Of a stretch of DNA of 64,000 nt, positions 26,377-34,658 are shown piece by piece. The DNA lies in NCBI RefSeq assembly GCF_000190695.1, contig NZ_GL870929.1, positions 472,059 through 536,058 on the forward strand, written 5' to 3'. Positions within the stretch are counted from its first letter, which is position 1. Each line of letters opens with the position of its first letter. Position numbers and translations under genes: made by a program. Below the pieces are notes generated by a model. That model was given only the letters and a program-made list of their open reading frames with translations, did no database searches and was not told the origin of the DNA. Source of the DNA: Kingella denitrificans ATCC 33394 (GTDB lineage: Bacteria > Pseudomonadota > Gammaproteobacteria > Burkholderiales > Neisseriaceae).

Positions 26377-26715
26377 TCAATGTTCGCGCGCATGGTTGAT
26401 GGTGTATTTCGGAATTTCCACCACCAAATCTTCTTCGCCCACCAAAGCTTGGCAGCTCAAACGCGAATCCGCTTCCAGCCCCCAGGCCTGGTCGAGCAAA
26501 TCTTCTTCCAGTTCCGAAGCTTCTTCCAAGCTGTCGAACCCTTGGCGGATAATCACATGGCACGTGGTGCAGGCGCATGATTTTTCGCAGGCATGGTCAA
26601 TATCGATATGATGGTCCAAAAGCACATCGCAAATGCTTTCGCCCACGGGCGCATCTTCAATCACGGCGCCTTCGGGGCAGAGCTGCTCGTGCGGCAGAAT
26701 GGTAATTTTTGGCAT
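26377..26715 (-). CDS. fdx: ISC-type 2Fe-2S ferredoxin
   Basis: The 112-residue ferredoxin supplies electrons for Fe-S cluster assembly. The 2Fe-2S ligands are in HACEKSCACTTCHVII (pattern Cx5Cx2C) and the final Cys is in SRLSCQALVG. The start at 26715 gives the family N-terminus MPKITILPHEQLCPEGAV. It is not next to isc genes here; a solitary location is plausible in Neisseriaceae. Confidence 0.93.
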   Translation of the reverse strand: MPKITILPHEQLCPEGAVIEDAPVGESICDVLLDHHIDIDHACEKSCACTTCHVIIRQGFDSLEEASELEEDLLDQAWGLEADSRLSCQALVGEEDLVVEIPKYTINHAREH

Positions 26716-26763
26716 GTGTGTTCTCGTATTCTGTGGAAAACGCGCATTGTAGCGCAATTTGAT

Positions 26764-27333
26764 TTAACGTGCAGGCTGCTTTTGCACTTCGGGCAGCTGC
26801 TCCAACTGCTGCAAAGTATGCCCCGCGGTAGGATGCCCTTGCGTGGCGGCGGCGCGATACCATTTCAACGCTTCCGCCAAATCCTTGGCCACACCCGTGC
26901 CGGTGGCATAACGCGCGGCCAGATTGTTTTGCGCGTCCGCATGCCCCTGCTCGGCAGCTTTGCGATACCAAAACGCGGCTTTCTCATAATTTTGCGGCAC
27001 GCCGTTGCCGTCGCTGTACATCAGCCCGGCCATGAACTGCGCTTCGGCCTGCCCCTGCGCGGCGGCTTTTTCATACCAATACAAAGCCTTCTCCGCGCTG
27101 GCGGGCACGCCCAAACCGTCTTGATACAACACCGCCAAATTGTGCTGCGCCGTGGCATCGCCCTGCTCCGCCAAAGGCTGCAACAAGCGGATGGCCGTGG
27201 CGAAATCCTGTTTCTGATAAGCGGCGGCGGCCTGCGCATATTCCGCTTCGTGCGCGGAAACTGGCGGTTGTGCCATGGCAAAAGTGCAGGCTGCCTGCGC
27301 CAAAATCCAGAGACATTGTTTCCATAATTTCAT
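26764..27333 (-). CDS. Secreted Sel1-repeat (TPR-like) protein
   Basis: The 189-residue product has a signal peptide (about residues 1-21, ending AMA) and four Sel1-like repeats of about 36 residues: AEQGDATAQHNLAVLYQDG, AAQGQAEAQFMAGLMYSDG, AEQGHADAQNNLAARYATG and ATQGHPTAGHTLQQL. Such proteins are periplasmic scaffolds. AAGGAAAAAAT precedes the ATG. Partner unknown. The last residues (KQPAR) come from a DUS at the stop codon. Confidence 0.85.
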   Translation of the reverse strand: MKLWKQCLWILAQAACTFAMAQPPVSAHEAEYAQAAAAYQKQDFATAIRLLQPLAEQGDATAQHNLAVLYQDGLGVPASAEKALYWYEKAAAQGQAEAQFMAGLMYSDGNGVPQNYEKAAFWYRKAAEQGHADAQNNLAARYATGTGVAKDLAEALKWYRAAATQGHPTAGHTLQQLEQLPEVQKQPAR

Positions 27334-27491
27334 GATATTTTTTCCTTATTTTTCGGCCGAACGGTTGATGGGCAAACGCAGCGCCCCGCCCTTCAACGGC
27401 TCGGCCGCACAAAGGGCGCAGTGTACACGCATTGGCCGAATGTGGACAGGATGAAGATGGATAAAAAATGCAACAATGCCGCAAATCACGT

Positions 27492-27497
27492 TATAAT
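27492..27497 (+). promoter_or_regulatory. -10 box of grxD
   Basis: A perfect TATAAT preceded by CGT, about 60 bases before the grxD ATG. The upstream -35 match (TGCAAC) is weak. Confidence 0.55.
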
Positions 27498-27558
27498 GCC
27501 AGCCGTTTTCCGCGCAAAAGCGCGTTCATTCCACTGCCTATCTCTGAAAGGATTTTTA

Positions 27559-27867
27559 ATGAGCATTCAAGAACAAATCAAAGAAGTCGTTACCACACAC
27601 CGCGTCGTCCTGTTTATGAAGGGCACCAAACAGTTCCCGCAATGCGGCTTTTCCGCACGCGCCGTGCAAATCCTGCAAAATGCAGGCTGCAATGATTTTG
27701 TTACCGTCAATGTGTTGGAAAACGACGAAGTGCGCCAAGGCATTAAAGAATACAGCAACTGGCCGACCATTCCGCAGCTGTATGTGAACGGCGAATTTTT
27801 GGGCGGCTCCGACATTATGATGGAAATGTTTGAAGCCGGCGAATTGGAAGAAGCATTGAAAGCATAA
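27559..27867 (+). CDS. grxD: Monothiol glutaredoxin (Grx4 type)
   Basis: The 102-residue protein carries the monothiol active site CGFS in KQFPQCGFSARAVQIL (about residues 30-33), then WPTIPQLYVNGEFLGGSDI, the glutathione-binding region. Such glutaredoxins bind a 2Fe-2S cluster with glutathione and deliver it to target proteins. AAAGGATTTTTA precedes the ATG at 27559; upstream in-frame codons are not family-like. A strong terminator follows. Confidence 0.95.
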   Translation: MSIQEQIKEVVTTHRVVLFMKGTKQFPQCGFSARAVQILQNAGCNDFVTVNVLENDEVRQGIKEYSNWPTIPQLYVNGEFLGGSDIMMEMFEAGELEEALKA

Positions 27868-27883
27868 TCCGCGCCCGTAATAA

Positions 27884-27917
27884 AAAACCGTTTGATTTTT
27901 CGTCAAACGGTTTTTTT
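27884..27917 (+). terminator. Rho-independent terminator after grxD
   Basis: AAACCGTTTGA and TCAAACGGTTT form an eleven-base stem with a small loop, followed by a run of Ts. The A run on the other side makes it potentially bidirectional, serving the convergent thrB too. Confidence 0.9.
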
Positions 27918-27966
27918 GCGCCCAATCGAGTGCAGGCTGCTTTGCACGGCACGTTGCCCGAACCTG

Positions 27967-28890
27967 TCAGCCGCCGCGATACGCCAGCAGCAAATCCCGG
28001 AACACGTTCGGGTCTTTGATGAACGTCATTTCGCCTTCTGCGGGGAAGTGGTAATCCAACAGCCGAGACACCCAGAAGCGCAGGCAACCTGCACGGTAGG
28101 CGGTGGGCATGTAGTCCTGTTCCGCCTGCGTGAGCGGCCGCACGCTTTGATAGCCCGCCAAAAAAGCAGCCTGCAATGCCGGCACGATGTGGTGATGGGC
28201 ATCGCGCGCCCAATCGTTCACGGCAATCGCCAAATCGTACACAAAGCTGCCGTTGCACGCATAATAAAAATCAATGAAACCGGCCACCTGTCCGCCGTCC
28301 AACAGCACGTTGTCTTTGAACAAATCGGCGTGGATGATGCCGCCGGGCAGGTGCGTGTCGGTATTTGCCGCCTGATGGGCGATTTCATCGTGCAGCAGTG
28401 CGGCATCGTCGGCGGTCAGACAACCGCGCAGCCGCCCTTCTGCCTCCGTCCACCATGCGTGGTGGCGCGGATTGTCCATTTTCTGCCCGAACGTGCTGCC
28501 CGCCAAGTGCATTTTCGCCAGCATCGCGCCCGTGTTAAAGCACTCTTCTTCGGTGGGATACGCCGTGTCGCCGCCCGACAGTTTTTCCACAATACACGCG
28601 GGTTTGCCCGCCAATGTGGCGGTGAACGAACCGTCTTTTTGCGCAATCGGTGCGGGGCATGCCACGCCGTTCGCGCTCAAATGGTGGGTCAAATCCATGA
28701 AAAACGGCAGCTCTTCGGCACGCAGCGTTTCAAACACGGTGAGCACATAAGTGCCCGAATCGGTATGCAGGAAAAAATTGCTGTTGGTAATGCCCTGCGC
28801 AATGCCTTGCAGCGAACGGAATCCGCCCAACGGGTAACGTGTCAGCAACTGGCGCATTTCGTCGTCGGAAACGCTGGTATATACGGACAT
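27967..28890 (-). CDS. thrB: Homoserine kinase (APH fold)
   Basis: The 307-residue protein is the aminoglycoside-phosphotransferase-like homoserine kinase of beta-proteobacteria, making O-phosphohomoserine for threonine synthesis. It shows GITNSNFFLHTDSGTYVLTVFE near the N-terminus, the catalytic loop GGIIHADLFKDNVLLDG (about residues 185-200) and GFIDFYYACNGSFVYDLAI with the Mg-binding Asp. The start at 28890 (MSVYTSVSDDEM) is family-like. The gene overlaps several DUS, one encoding LQAAFLAG. Confidence 0.93.
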   Translation of the reverse strand: MSVYTSVSDDEMRQLLTRYPLGGFRSLQGIAQGITNSNFFLHTDSGTYVLTVFETLRAEELPFFMDLTHHLSANGVACPAPIAQKDGSFTATLAGKPACIVEKLSGGDTAYPTEEECFNTGAMLAKMHLAGSTFGQKMDNPRHHAWWTEAEGRLRGCLTADDAALLHDEIAHQAANTDTHLPGGIIHADLFKDNVLLDGGQVAGFIDFYYACNGSFVYDLAIAVNDWARDAHHHIVPALQAAFLAGYQSVRPLTQAEQDYMPTAYRAGCLRFWVSRLLDYHFPAEGEMTFIKDPNVFRDLLLAYRGG

Positions 28891-29042
28891 AATCGCCTGC
28901 CTGAAAATAGTGTTCGAAAAGCGCAATCATAACAAATTTAACAGTATTAGGGCAGTCGCTTTTTGTGTTACATTTATCTTTGTGCCGCCTGTGTTGCAGG
29001 CAGCCTGCACATTCCAAACCACTGTCCGACAAGGAGCGCGAA

Positions 29043-30239
29043 ATGCCCACCCGTTTCATTCGTGCCGACATTCTGGCACAAACCGCCTATCCCAAACCCG
29101 ATATTCCCAATCATTTCATCCTATTAGACAGCGCCGCGCCGCGCTTCTCCCTGCCCGAAGACATGCGGCGGCAATGGACGGACGCATTGGCCGAAGCCCC
29201 GCTCGACCGCACCTCAAACACCGCCGAAAACGATGTGCAGGCTGCTTTGCGTGCCGCGCTTCCCATTCCCGAAAATGCACAAATCGTTTTGGGCAACGGT
29301 GCCGAAGAACTCGTGCGGCTGCTCGCATGGCTGACCGCGCAACCCGATGCCGCCGTGCTTGCCCTCGAACCGTGTTCCGGCATGTACCGCCGCGCGGCCG
29401 AACTGTGCCGCATGGCGTACACCGGCATTGCCCTGAACGATGATTTTTCGCCGAACCTGGCCGCCCTCTTCGCCGCCATCGAACAAAAGCAGCCTGCACT
29501 CCTTTTCATTTCCCACCCCAACCGCGCCACCGGCACACCGATTGCCCGCGCCGACCTTGAAGAAATCGCACGCCGCGCCGAAGGCATTGTCGTGGTGGAC
29601 GAAACCTGCGCCGCAGACGCCGAACACAGCTTCATCGCCCAAGCGGGGCAGCCGGAAAACCTGGTGGTGCTGCGTTCGTTCGACAGCATCGGCTTGGGCG
29701 GCATCCGCACGGGTTACGCGGTCGGCAGCCCGCTCGTCATGAACGAATTGGCCAAACTCCTGCCGCCCCGCCCCGTGAACGGCTTGAGCCTTTGCGCCGC
29801 GCGGTTTGCATTGCAGCACGCAGACACGTTCCGGCAAAACACCGAACAGCTTGCCGCCGAGCGCACCCGTGTGGCCGCGGCATTGGCCGAATTGGCGGAA
29901 ACGCAGGTTCTGGACGGTCAAGCGCATTTCCTGACCGTGCGCCTGCCCGATGCGCCGAGCGCTTTCGAACGGCTGAAAGAAAACGGCATTTTGGTGAAAA
30001 ACCTGCACGGCCGCCACGCGCTGCTGCACAACTGCCTGCGCATCGCCGTCGGCACACCCGAGCAGAACGACGGTGTGGTGCAGGGCGTGCAACAGGCGGT
30101 GGCCGAATATCTGGCGCGCAAAAACGGCGGCCATTGCCCTGCCGATTTGTCGCAAAAGCTGTTTTACGCGACTTTGTGCTATGTGGCGGCTTTGAGCCTG
30201 CTCAGCCTGTGGATCGGTTTGGCGTTCGGGCATATTTGA
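29043..30239 (+). CDS. HisC-like aminotransferase homologue lacking the PLP lysine, with C-terminal membrane anchor
   Basis: The 398-residue protein has the fold-type I aminotransferase layout of histidinol-phosphate aminotransferases: NGAEELVRLLAWL (residue 80 region), SHPNRATGTPI (about 160), VVDETC (about 185) and RTGYAVGSP (about 222). In active HisC the PLP lysine lies in a motif like LRTLSKAFALAGLRCG. Here it reads LRSFDSIGLGGIRTG, with no lysine nearby, and the Tyr after the PLP-binding Asp is replaced (DETC). The last 25 residues (LFYATLCYVAALSLLSLWIG) form a membrane helix unusual for HisC. AAGGAGCGCGAA precedes the ATG at 29043. It may be a pseudo-enzyme; transaminase activity is doubtful. 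Confidence 0.8.
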   Translation: MPTRFIRADILAQTAYPKPDIPNHFILLDSAAPRFSLPEDMRRQWTDALAEAPLDRTSNTAENDVQAALRAALPIPENAQIVLGNGAEELVRLLAWLTAQPDAAVLALEPCSGMYRRAAELCRMAYTGIALNDDFSPNLAALFAAIEQKQPALLFISHPNRATGTPIARADLEEIARRAEGIVVVDETCAADAEHSFIAQAGQPENLVVLRSFDSIGLGGIRTGYAVGSPLVMNELAKLLPPRPVNGLSLCAARFALQHADTFRQNTEQLAAERTRVAAALAELAETQVLDGQAHFLTVRLPDAPSAFERLKENGILVKNLHGRHALLHNCLRIAVGTPEQNDGVVQGVQQAVAEYLARKNGGHCPADLSQKLFYATLCYVAALSLLSLWIGLAFGHI

Positions 30240-30248
30240 CGGATGCCG

Positions 30249-30297
30249 CAAAAGCAGCCTGCACCCCCGTTTTGGCAAGTGCAGGCTGCTTTTTTAT
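30249..30297 (+). terminator. DUS-pair terminator after the HisC-like gene
   Basis: AAAAGCAGCCTGCAC and GTGCAGGCTGCTTTTTT form a long stem with a T tract right after the stop codon. Confidence 0.8.
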
Positions 30298-30402
30298 AAA
30301 CAAAAGTTATATCCGAAAGAAAAAAACCGTCTTTGGCAAAACGGCGGCAGGCTGCTTAAAATCATGGCTTTACAGCATTCACATCCCAAGAAAGGACGCT
30401 TC

Positions 30403-31506
30403 ATGGCGCTGCAAACCCTGCTGACGCAAATTGCCGCATTGGCACAAAAAGAACTCGCCCCCATCGTGCAGGACATCGACCGCAAAGGCGTGTATCCCGA
30501 ACAATTCATGCGCGAATTGGGCAAAATCGGCGGCTATCAATCGGTGGGCACGGTGGAAGAAGGCGGCAACGGTTTGGGCTTGACCGCGCAAATCCTGGCC
30601 ATCCGCGAAGTGGGCAAAATCTGCGGCGCCACCGCGTTTTCCGTGTGGTGTCAGGCAGCCTGCGCGTGGTATCTGCACAAAACGCCGAACGCCGCCGTCA
30701 AAACGCGCTATCTGGCGGATGTGTTGCAAGGCAAAGTATTAGCCGGCACGGGCATGTCCAACACCGTCAAACACTTAGCCGGCATTGAAGGGCACAACCT
30801 GCGCGCCGAAAAAATCGAAGGCGGCTATCGGGTGAACGGCGTGCTGCCTTGGGTATCGAATTTGGGCGACACGCACATTTGGGCCAACACGGCGGCGGTG
30901 GACGGCGGCTACGTCATGTTCATCACCGGCGCGCAACGCGAAGGCGTGACCCTGAACCCCTGCCCCGAATTCTGCGCCCTGGAAGGCACGCGCACCTTCG
31001 CCCTGAAATTCGACAACGTCTTCGTGCCGCATGAAGACGTGTTGGCCGAACCGGAGCAGTTTTCCGCCTATATCCAATCCATCAAAGCGGGCTTTATCCT
31101 GCTGCAAATCGGCATCGGCGCAGGCATTATCGACGGCTGCCTGAAAGAAATCGAAGCGGCAAACGTAGGCTGCGGCGAAGTGAATTTCTATTTGGACGAC
31201 CAGATTGACGATTTGCAGGCGCGTTTCGACACCTTACTGCAAAAAACCGCCAAGTTGGGCGATGCGGCATGGCAGGGCGAAGCCTCCATTCTGGAAACGC
31301 TGCAAACGCGCTTGGCGGCGGCGGAATTGTGTCTGGCGGCGGCGCAATCGGCGGCTTTGCACGCAGGCGCGAAAGGCTATTTGCTCCGCAGCCCCGTGCA
31401 GCGGCGCGTGCGCGAAGCCATGTTTGTCGCCATCGTTACGCCGGCCACCAAACATTTGCGCAAAGAAATTGCCGATTTGGAATTTTCGGGCGAATTCTCC
31501 ATTTGA
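30403..31506 (+). CDS. Acyl-CoA dehydrogenase family protein
   Basis: The 367-residue flavoprotein resembles acyl-CoA dehydrogenases: an N-terminal helical domain, the flavin and substrate region (AGTGMSNTVKHLAGIEGHNLRAEKIEGGYRVNGVLPWVSN, about 118-158), the beta-domain ending FALKFDNVFVPHEDVLA, and the C-terminal four-helix domain ending in a conserved-looking arginine-rich turn (SPVQRRVREAMFVAIVTPA). The substrate is not predictable. The start at 30403 is chosen because AAAGGACGCTTC precedes it. It appears to stand alone, between two DUS-pair hairpins. Confidence 0.85.
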   Translation: MALQTLLTQIAALAQKELAPIVQDIDRKGVYPEQFMRELGKIGGYQSVGTVEEGGNGLGLTAQILAIREVGKICGATAFSVWCQAACAWYLHKTPNAAVKTRYLADVLQGKVLAGTGMSNTVKHLAGIEGHNLRAEKIEGGYRVNGVLPWVSNLGDTHIWANTAAVDGGYVMFITGAQREGVTLNPCPEFCALEGTRTFALKFDNVFVPHEDVLAEPEQFSAYIQSIKAGFILLQIGIGAGIIDGCLKEIEAANVGCGEVNFYLDDQIDDLQARFDTLLQKTAKLGDAAWQGEASILETLQTRLAAAELCLAAAQSAALHAGAKGYLLRSPVQRRVREAMFVAIVTPATKHLRKEIADLEFSGEFSI

Positions 31507-31527
31507 CCCGACGGCCGCACCATGCCC

Positions 31528-31572
31528 AAAAGCAGCCTGCACTTTGAACCTCCGAAGTGCAGGCTGCTTTTC
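31528..31572 (+). terminator. DUS-pair terminator after the acyl-CoA dehydrogenase gene
   Basis: AAAAGCAGCCTGCAC and GTGCAGGCTGCTTTT form a stem ending in Ts. A third DUS lies at about 31617, just before the ubiB promoter. Confidence 0.7.
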
Positions 31573-31633
31573 AATACCGAAAGAGCCGCCGAAACCCGTC
31601 CTCCCGAATCGCCAAAGTGCAGGCTGCTTTTGC

Positions 31634-31639
31634 TATAAT
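31634..31639 (+). promoter_or_regulatory. Extended -10 promoter of ubiB
   Basis: TGCTATAAT is a perfect extended -10 placed directly after a DUS T tract and about 33 bases before the ubiB ATG. An extended -10 can work without a strong -35, and none is seen. Confidence 0.6.
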
Positions 31640-31671
31640 ACCGCTTCTTCCGTCACCCTTCGGACTTCCCC

Positions 31672-33183
31672 ATGAAATGGTTTTCCCGTTTTGCCACCAT
31701 CAGCAGAATCGTTTACCGCTACGGCCTGCGCGATATGCTCCTGCCCCACGTCCATGCCGACTGGCTGCGCCACATCGTGCGCAGGCTGCCTGCTTCCGCG
31801 CAATTCGCCAACCAGCCCCTGCCCGTGCGCCTGCGCTTGGCGTTGGAAAACCTCGGGCCCATTTTCGTGAAGCTCGGCCAGGTGCTCTCCACCCGCCCCG
31901 ACCTGCTTCCGCCGGACTATGCCGCCGAATTGGCCAAATTGCAGGACAAAGTGCCGCCGTTTGACGCCGAATTGTCACGCCGCCAAATCGAACAGTCGCT
32001 GGGCAAGCCGATTGAAGAACTGTATGCCCGCTTCGACCCGCAGCCCGTTGCCAGTGCTTCCATCGCCCAAGTGCACCGCGCCGCCCTGTTCAGCGGTGAA
32101 GAAGTGGCCGTGAAAGTGTTGCGCCCGAATCTGACAAAAGTCATCGAACAGGATTTGGCGCTGATGCGTTTTGCCGCAGGCTGCATCGAGCGCCTATTTG
32201 CCGACGGCAAGCGGCTGAAACCGCGCGAAGTGGTGGCCGAATTCGACAAATACCTGCACGACGAACTCGATTTGATGCGCGAAGCCGCCAACGCCAGCCA
32301 GTTGCGCCACAATTTCATCGACAGCGACATGCTCATCGTGCCGCAGGTGTATTTCGATTATTGCAGCCGCGAAGTTTTGACCATCGAATGGATGGACGGC
32401 ACGCCCATTTCCGACATCAACCGCCTGAAAGAACAAGGCATTGATTTGCAGAAACTCGCCCAATACGGCGTGGAAATCTTCTTCACACAAGTGTTCAAAC
32501 ACGGCTTTTTCCATGCCGACATGCACCCGGGCAATATTCTCGTCGCGCCGGACGGCCGCTATATCGCGCTGGATTTCGGCATTGTCGGCAGCCTGACTGA
32601 ATACGACAAACGCTATTTAGCCATCAACTTTCTGGCCTTTTTCAACCGCGACTACCACCGCGTCGCCACCGCACACATCGAAAGCGGCTGGGCGCCTGCC
32701 GACACCTGCGCCGAAGACTTGGAAGCCGCCGTGCGCACCGTGTGCGAACCGATTTTCAACAAACCGCTGGCGGAAATTTCCTTCGGCATCGTGCTGATGC
32801 GCCTGTTTGAAACCAGCCGCCGCTTCCATGTGGAAATCCAGCCGCAGCTGGTGCTGCTGCAAAAAACGCTGCTGAACATCGAAGGCCTCGGCCGCCAGCT
32901 CGACCCGCAACTGGATTTGTGGCAAACCGCACGGCCCTTCCTCGTGAAATGGATGGACAGCCAAATCGGCGTGCGCGCCCTGTGGCGCAACCTGAAAAAC
33001 GAAGCCCCCGACTGGGCGGAAATCCTGCCCAGCCTACCGCGCAAAATCAGCTCGCTGGTCGATGAAAAACGCCGCCACGAAATGCGCGACGCATACGCCC
33101 ACCTGATTGCCACGCAGCGCCGCCAAAATTTCTGGCTGGCCGCCATTGCACTGATTTTGCTGGTGTCGGTTTTACTGAAATAA
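31672..33183 (+). CDS. ubiB: Ubiquinone biosynthesis atypical kinase/ATPase
   Basis: The 503-residue protein belongs to the UbiB/ADCK family, needed for ubiquinone synthesis or delivery. It has the KxGQ motif (FVKLGQVLSTRPDLLPPDY, about residue 65), the Ala-rich loop (PVASASIAQVHRA), VAVKVLRPN, the catalytic loop HADMHPGNILVAPDG (about 282) and DFGIVG. A C-terminal hydrophobic helix (NFWLAAIALILLVSVLL) anchors it to the inner membrane. Length and motifs are normal. Confidence 0.95.
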   Translation: MKWFSRFATISRIVYRYGLRDMLLPHVHADWLRHIVRRLPASAQFANQPLPVRLRLALENLGPIFVKLGQVLSTRPDLLPPDYAAELAKLQDKVPPFDAELSRRQIEQSLGKPIEELYARFDPQPVASASIAQVHRAALFSGEEVAVKVLRPNLTKVIEQDLALMRFAAGCIERLFADGKRLKPREVVAEFDKYLHDELDLMREAANASQLRHNFIDSDMLIVPQVYFDYCSREVLTIEWMDGTPISDINRLKEQGIDLQKLAQYGVEIFFTQVFKHGFFHADMHPGNILVAPDGRYIALDFGIVGSLTEYDKRYLAINFLAFFNRDYHRVATAHIESGWAPADTCAEDLEAAVRTVCEPIFNKPLAEISFGIVLMRLFETSRRFHVEIQPQLVLLQKTLLNIEGLGRQLDPQLDLWQTARPFLVKWMDSQIGVRALWRNLKNEAPDWAEILPSLPRKISSLVDEKRRHEMRDAYAHLIATQRRQNFWLAAIALILLVSVLLK

Positions 33184-33379
33184 CGCCGCAGCGGCAACGC
33201 CCGCCCGAAAGCAGCCTGCACATCCGGCCACAGTGCCGTGGAATGAATTTTTTACGCGGATAAGATAAAATTTATTCGATAGACAAATCATTCGTTTAAC
33301 ATTATCCTTTGTGCAAAGCGCTGCCGTTTGCAAAAGCAGCCTGCACTTTATACCTATTTGATTTTAAGAAAGAATCACT

Positions 33380-34549
33380 ATGAGCGAATACCTGTTCACT
33401 TCCGAATCCGTATCGGAAGGACACCCCGACAAAGTTGCCGACCAAATTTCCGATGCGATTTTGGACGCGATTTTTGCCCAAGACCCGAAAGCGCGCGTGG
33501 CCGCCGAAACGCTGGTGGCCACCGATTTGTGCGTTCTGGCCGGTGAAATCACCACCACCGCCAAAGTGGATTACGAAAAAATCGCCCGCGAAACCGTGCG
33601 CAAAATCGGTTACAGTGACCCGAAACTGGGCTTTGCCGCCGACACGTTCAAGCTCATTTTGAACTACGGCCAACAATCGCCCGACATCGCGCAGGGCGTG
33701 AACGAAGGCGAAGGCGTGGATTTGAACCAAGGTGCAGGCGACCAAGGCCTGATGTTCGGCTATGCCTGCGATGAAACCCCCGCGCTCATGCCCTTTGCCA
33801 TTTACTACAGCCACCGCCTGATGCAGCGCCAAAGCGAAGTGCGCAAAAGCGGCCTGCTGCCCTGGCTGCGCCCCGATGCCAAAGCGCAATTAACCGTTGC
33901 CTACGACAGCGAAACCGGCCAGGTAACACGCATCGACACCATCGTCCTCTCCACGCAGCACGATGAAAACGTGTCGCGAGAAGAATTGATTGCCGCTGTG
34001 AAAGAACACATCATCGCGCCCGTGCTGCCCAAAGAGCTGATTACGCCCGAAACCAAATACCACATCAACCCCACCGGCAATTTCGTCATCGGCGGGCCGC
34101 ACGGCGACTGCGGTTTGACCGGCCGCAAAATCATTGTCGATACTTACGGCGGCGCAGCTCCGCACGGCGGCGGCGCATTCTCCGGCAAAGACCCCAGCAA
34201 AGTGGACCGTTCCGCTGCCTATGCCGGCCGTTATGTGGCCAAAAACATTGTGGCCGCAGGCTTGGCGACCCAATGCCAAATCCAGATTTCCTACGCCATC
34301 GGCATTGCCGAGCCGACCTCCATTGCCATCGATACCTTCGGCACGGGCGTTTTGAGCGAAGAAAAACTGATTCAACTGGTGCGCGAACACTTCGACTTGC
34401 GCCCCAAAGGCATTATCCAAATGCTGGATTTGCTGCGCCCGATTTACAGCAAATCCGCCGCCTACGGACATTTCGGCCGTGAAGAACCCGAGTTCACCTG
34501 GGAACGCACCGACAAGGCTGCCGCCCTTCGCGCCGCCGCAGGGCTGTAA
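33380..34549 (+). CDS. metK: S-adenosylmethionine synthetase
   Basis: The 389-residue enzyme makes SAM from ATP and methionine. Signature segments are present: SVSEGHPDKVADQISDA, GAGDQGLMFGYA, NPTGNFVIGGPHGDCGLTGRKI and the P-loop-like GGGAFSGKDPSKVDRSAAY. No SAM riboswitch is evident in the 195-base leader, which is AT-rich with a DUS. AAGAAAGAATCACT precedes the ATG. Confidence 0.97.
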   Translation: MSEYLFTSESVSEGHPDKVADQISDAILDAIFAQDPKARVAAETLVATDLCVLAGEITTTAKVDYEKIARETVRKIGYSDPKLGFAADTFKLILNYGQQSPDIAQGVNEGEGVDLNQGAGDQGLMFGYACDETPALMPFAIYYSHRLMQRQSEVRKSGLLPWLRPDAKAQLTVAYDSETGQVTRIDTIVLSTQHDENVSREELIAAVKEHIIAPVLPKELITPETKYHINPTGNFVIGGPHGDCGLTGRKIIVDTYGGAAPHGGGAFSGKDPSKVDRSAAYAGRYVAKNIVAAGLATQCQIQISYAIGIAEPTSIAIDTFGTGVLSEEKLIQLVREHFDLRPKGIIQMLDLLRPIYSKSAAYGHFGREEPEFTWERTDKAAALRAAAGL

Positions 34550-34612
34550 CGCCTGAAATATCAAGTGCAGGCTGCTTTTGAACGCACTCAAAGCAGCCTG
34601 CACTTTATCTGT

Positions 34613-34618
34613 TAAAAT
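34613..34618 (+). promoter_or_regulatory. Likely extended -10 of lepA
   Basis: TGTTAAAAT about 40 bases before the lepA ATG, just downstream of an inverted DUS pair. No clear -35. Confidence 0.4.
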
Positions 34619-34658
34619 ACGTCCGTTTTCATTGGCTTTCCACACGATTATTGATTTT

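Noticed and set aside
33184..33379. SAM riboswitch before metK
   Set aside because: No SAM-I or SAM-II type stems or conserved words are visible; the leader holds only a DUS and AT-rich DNA.
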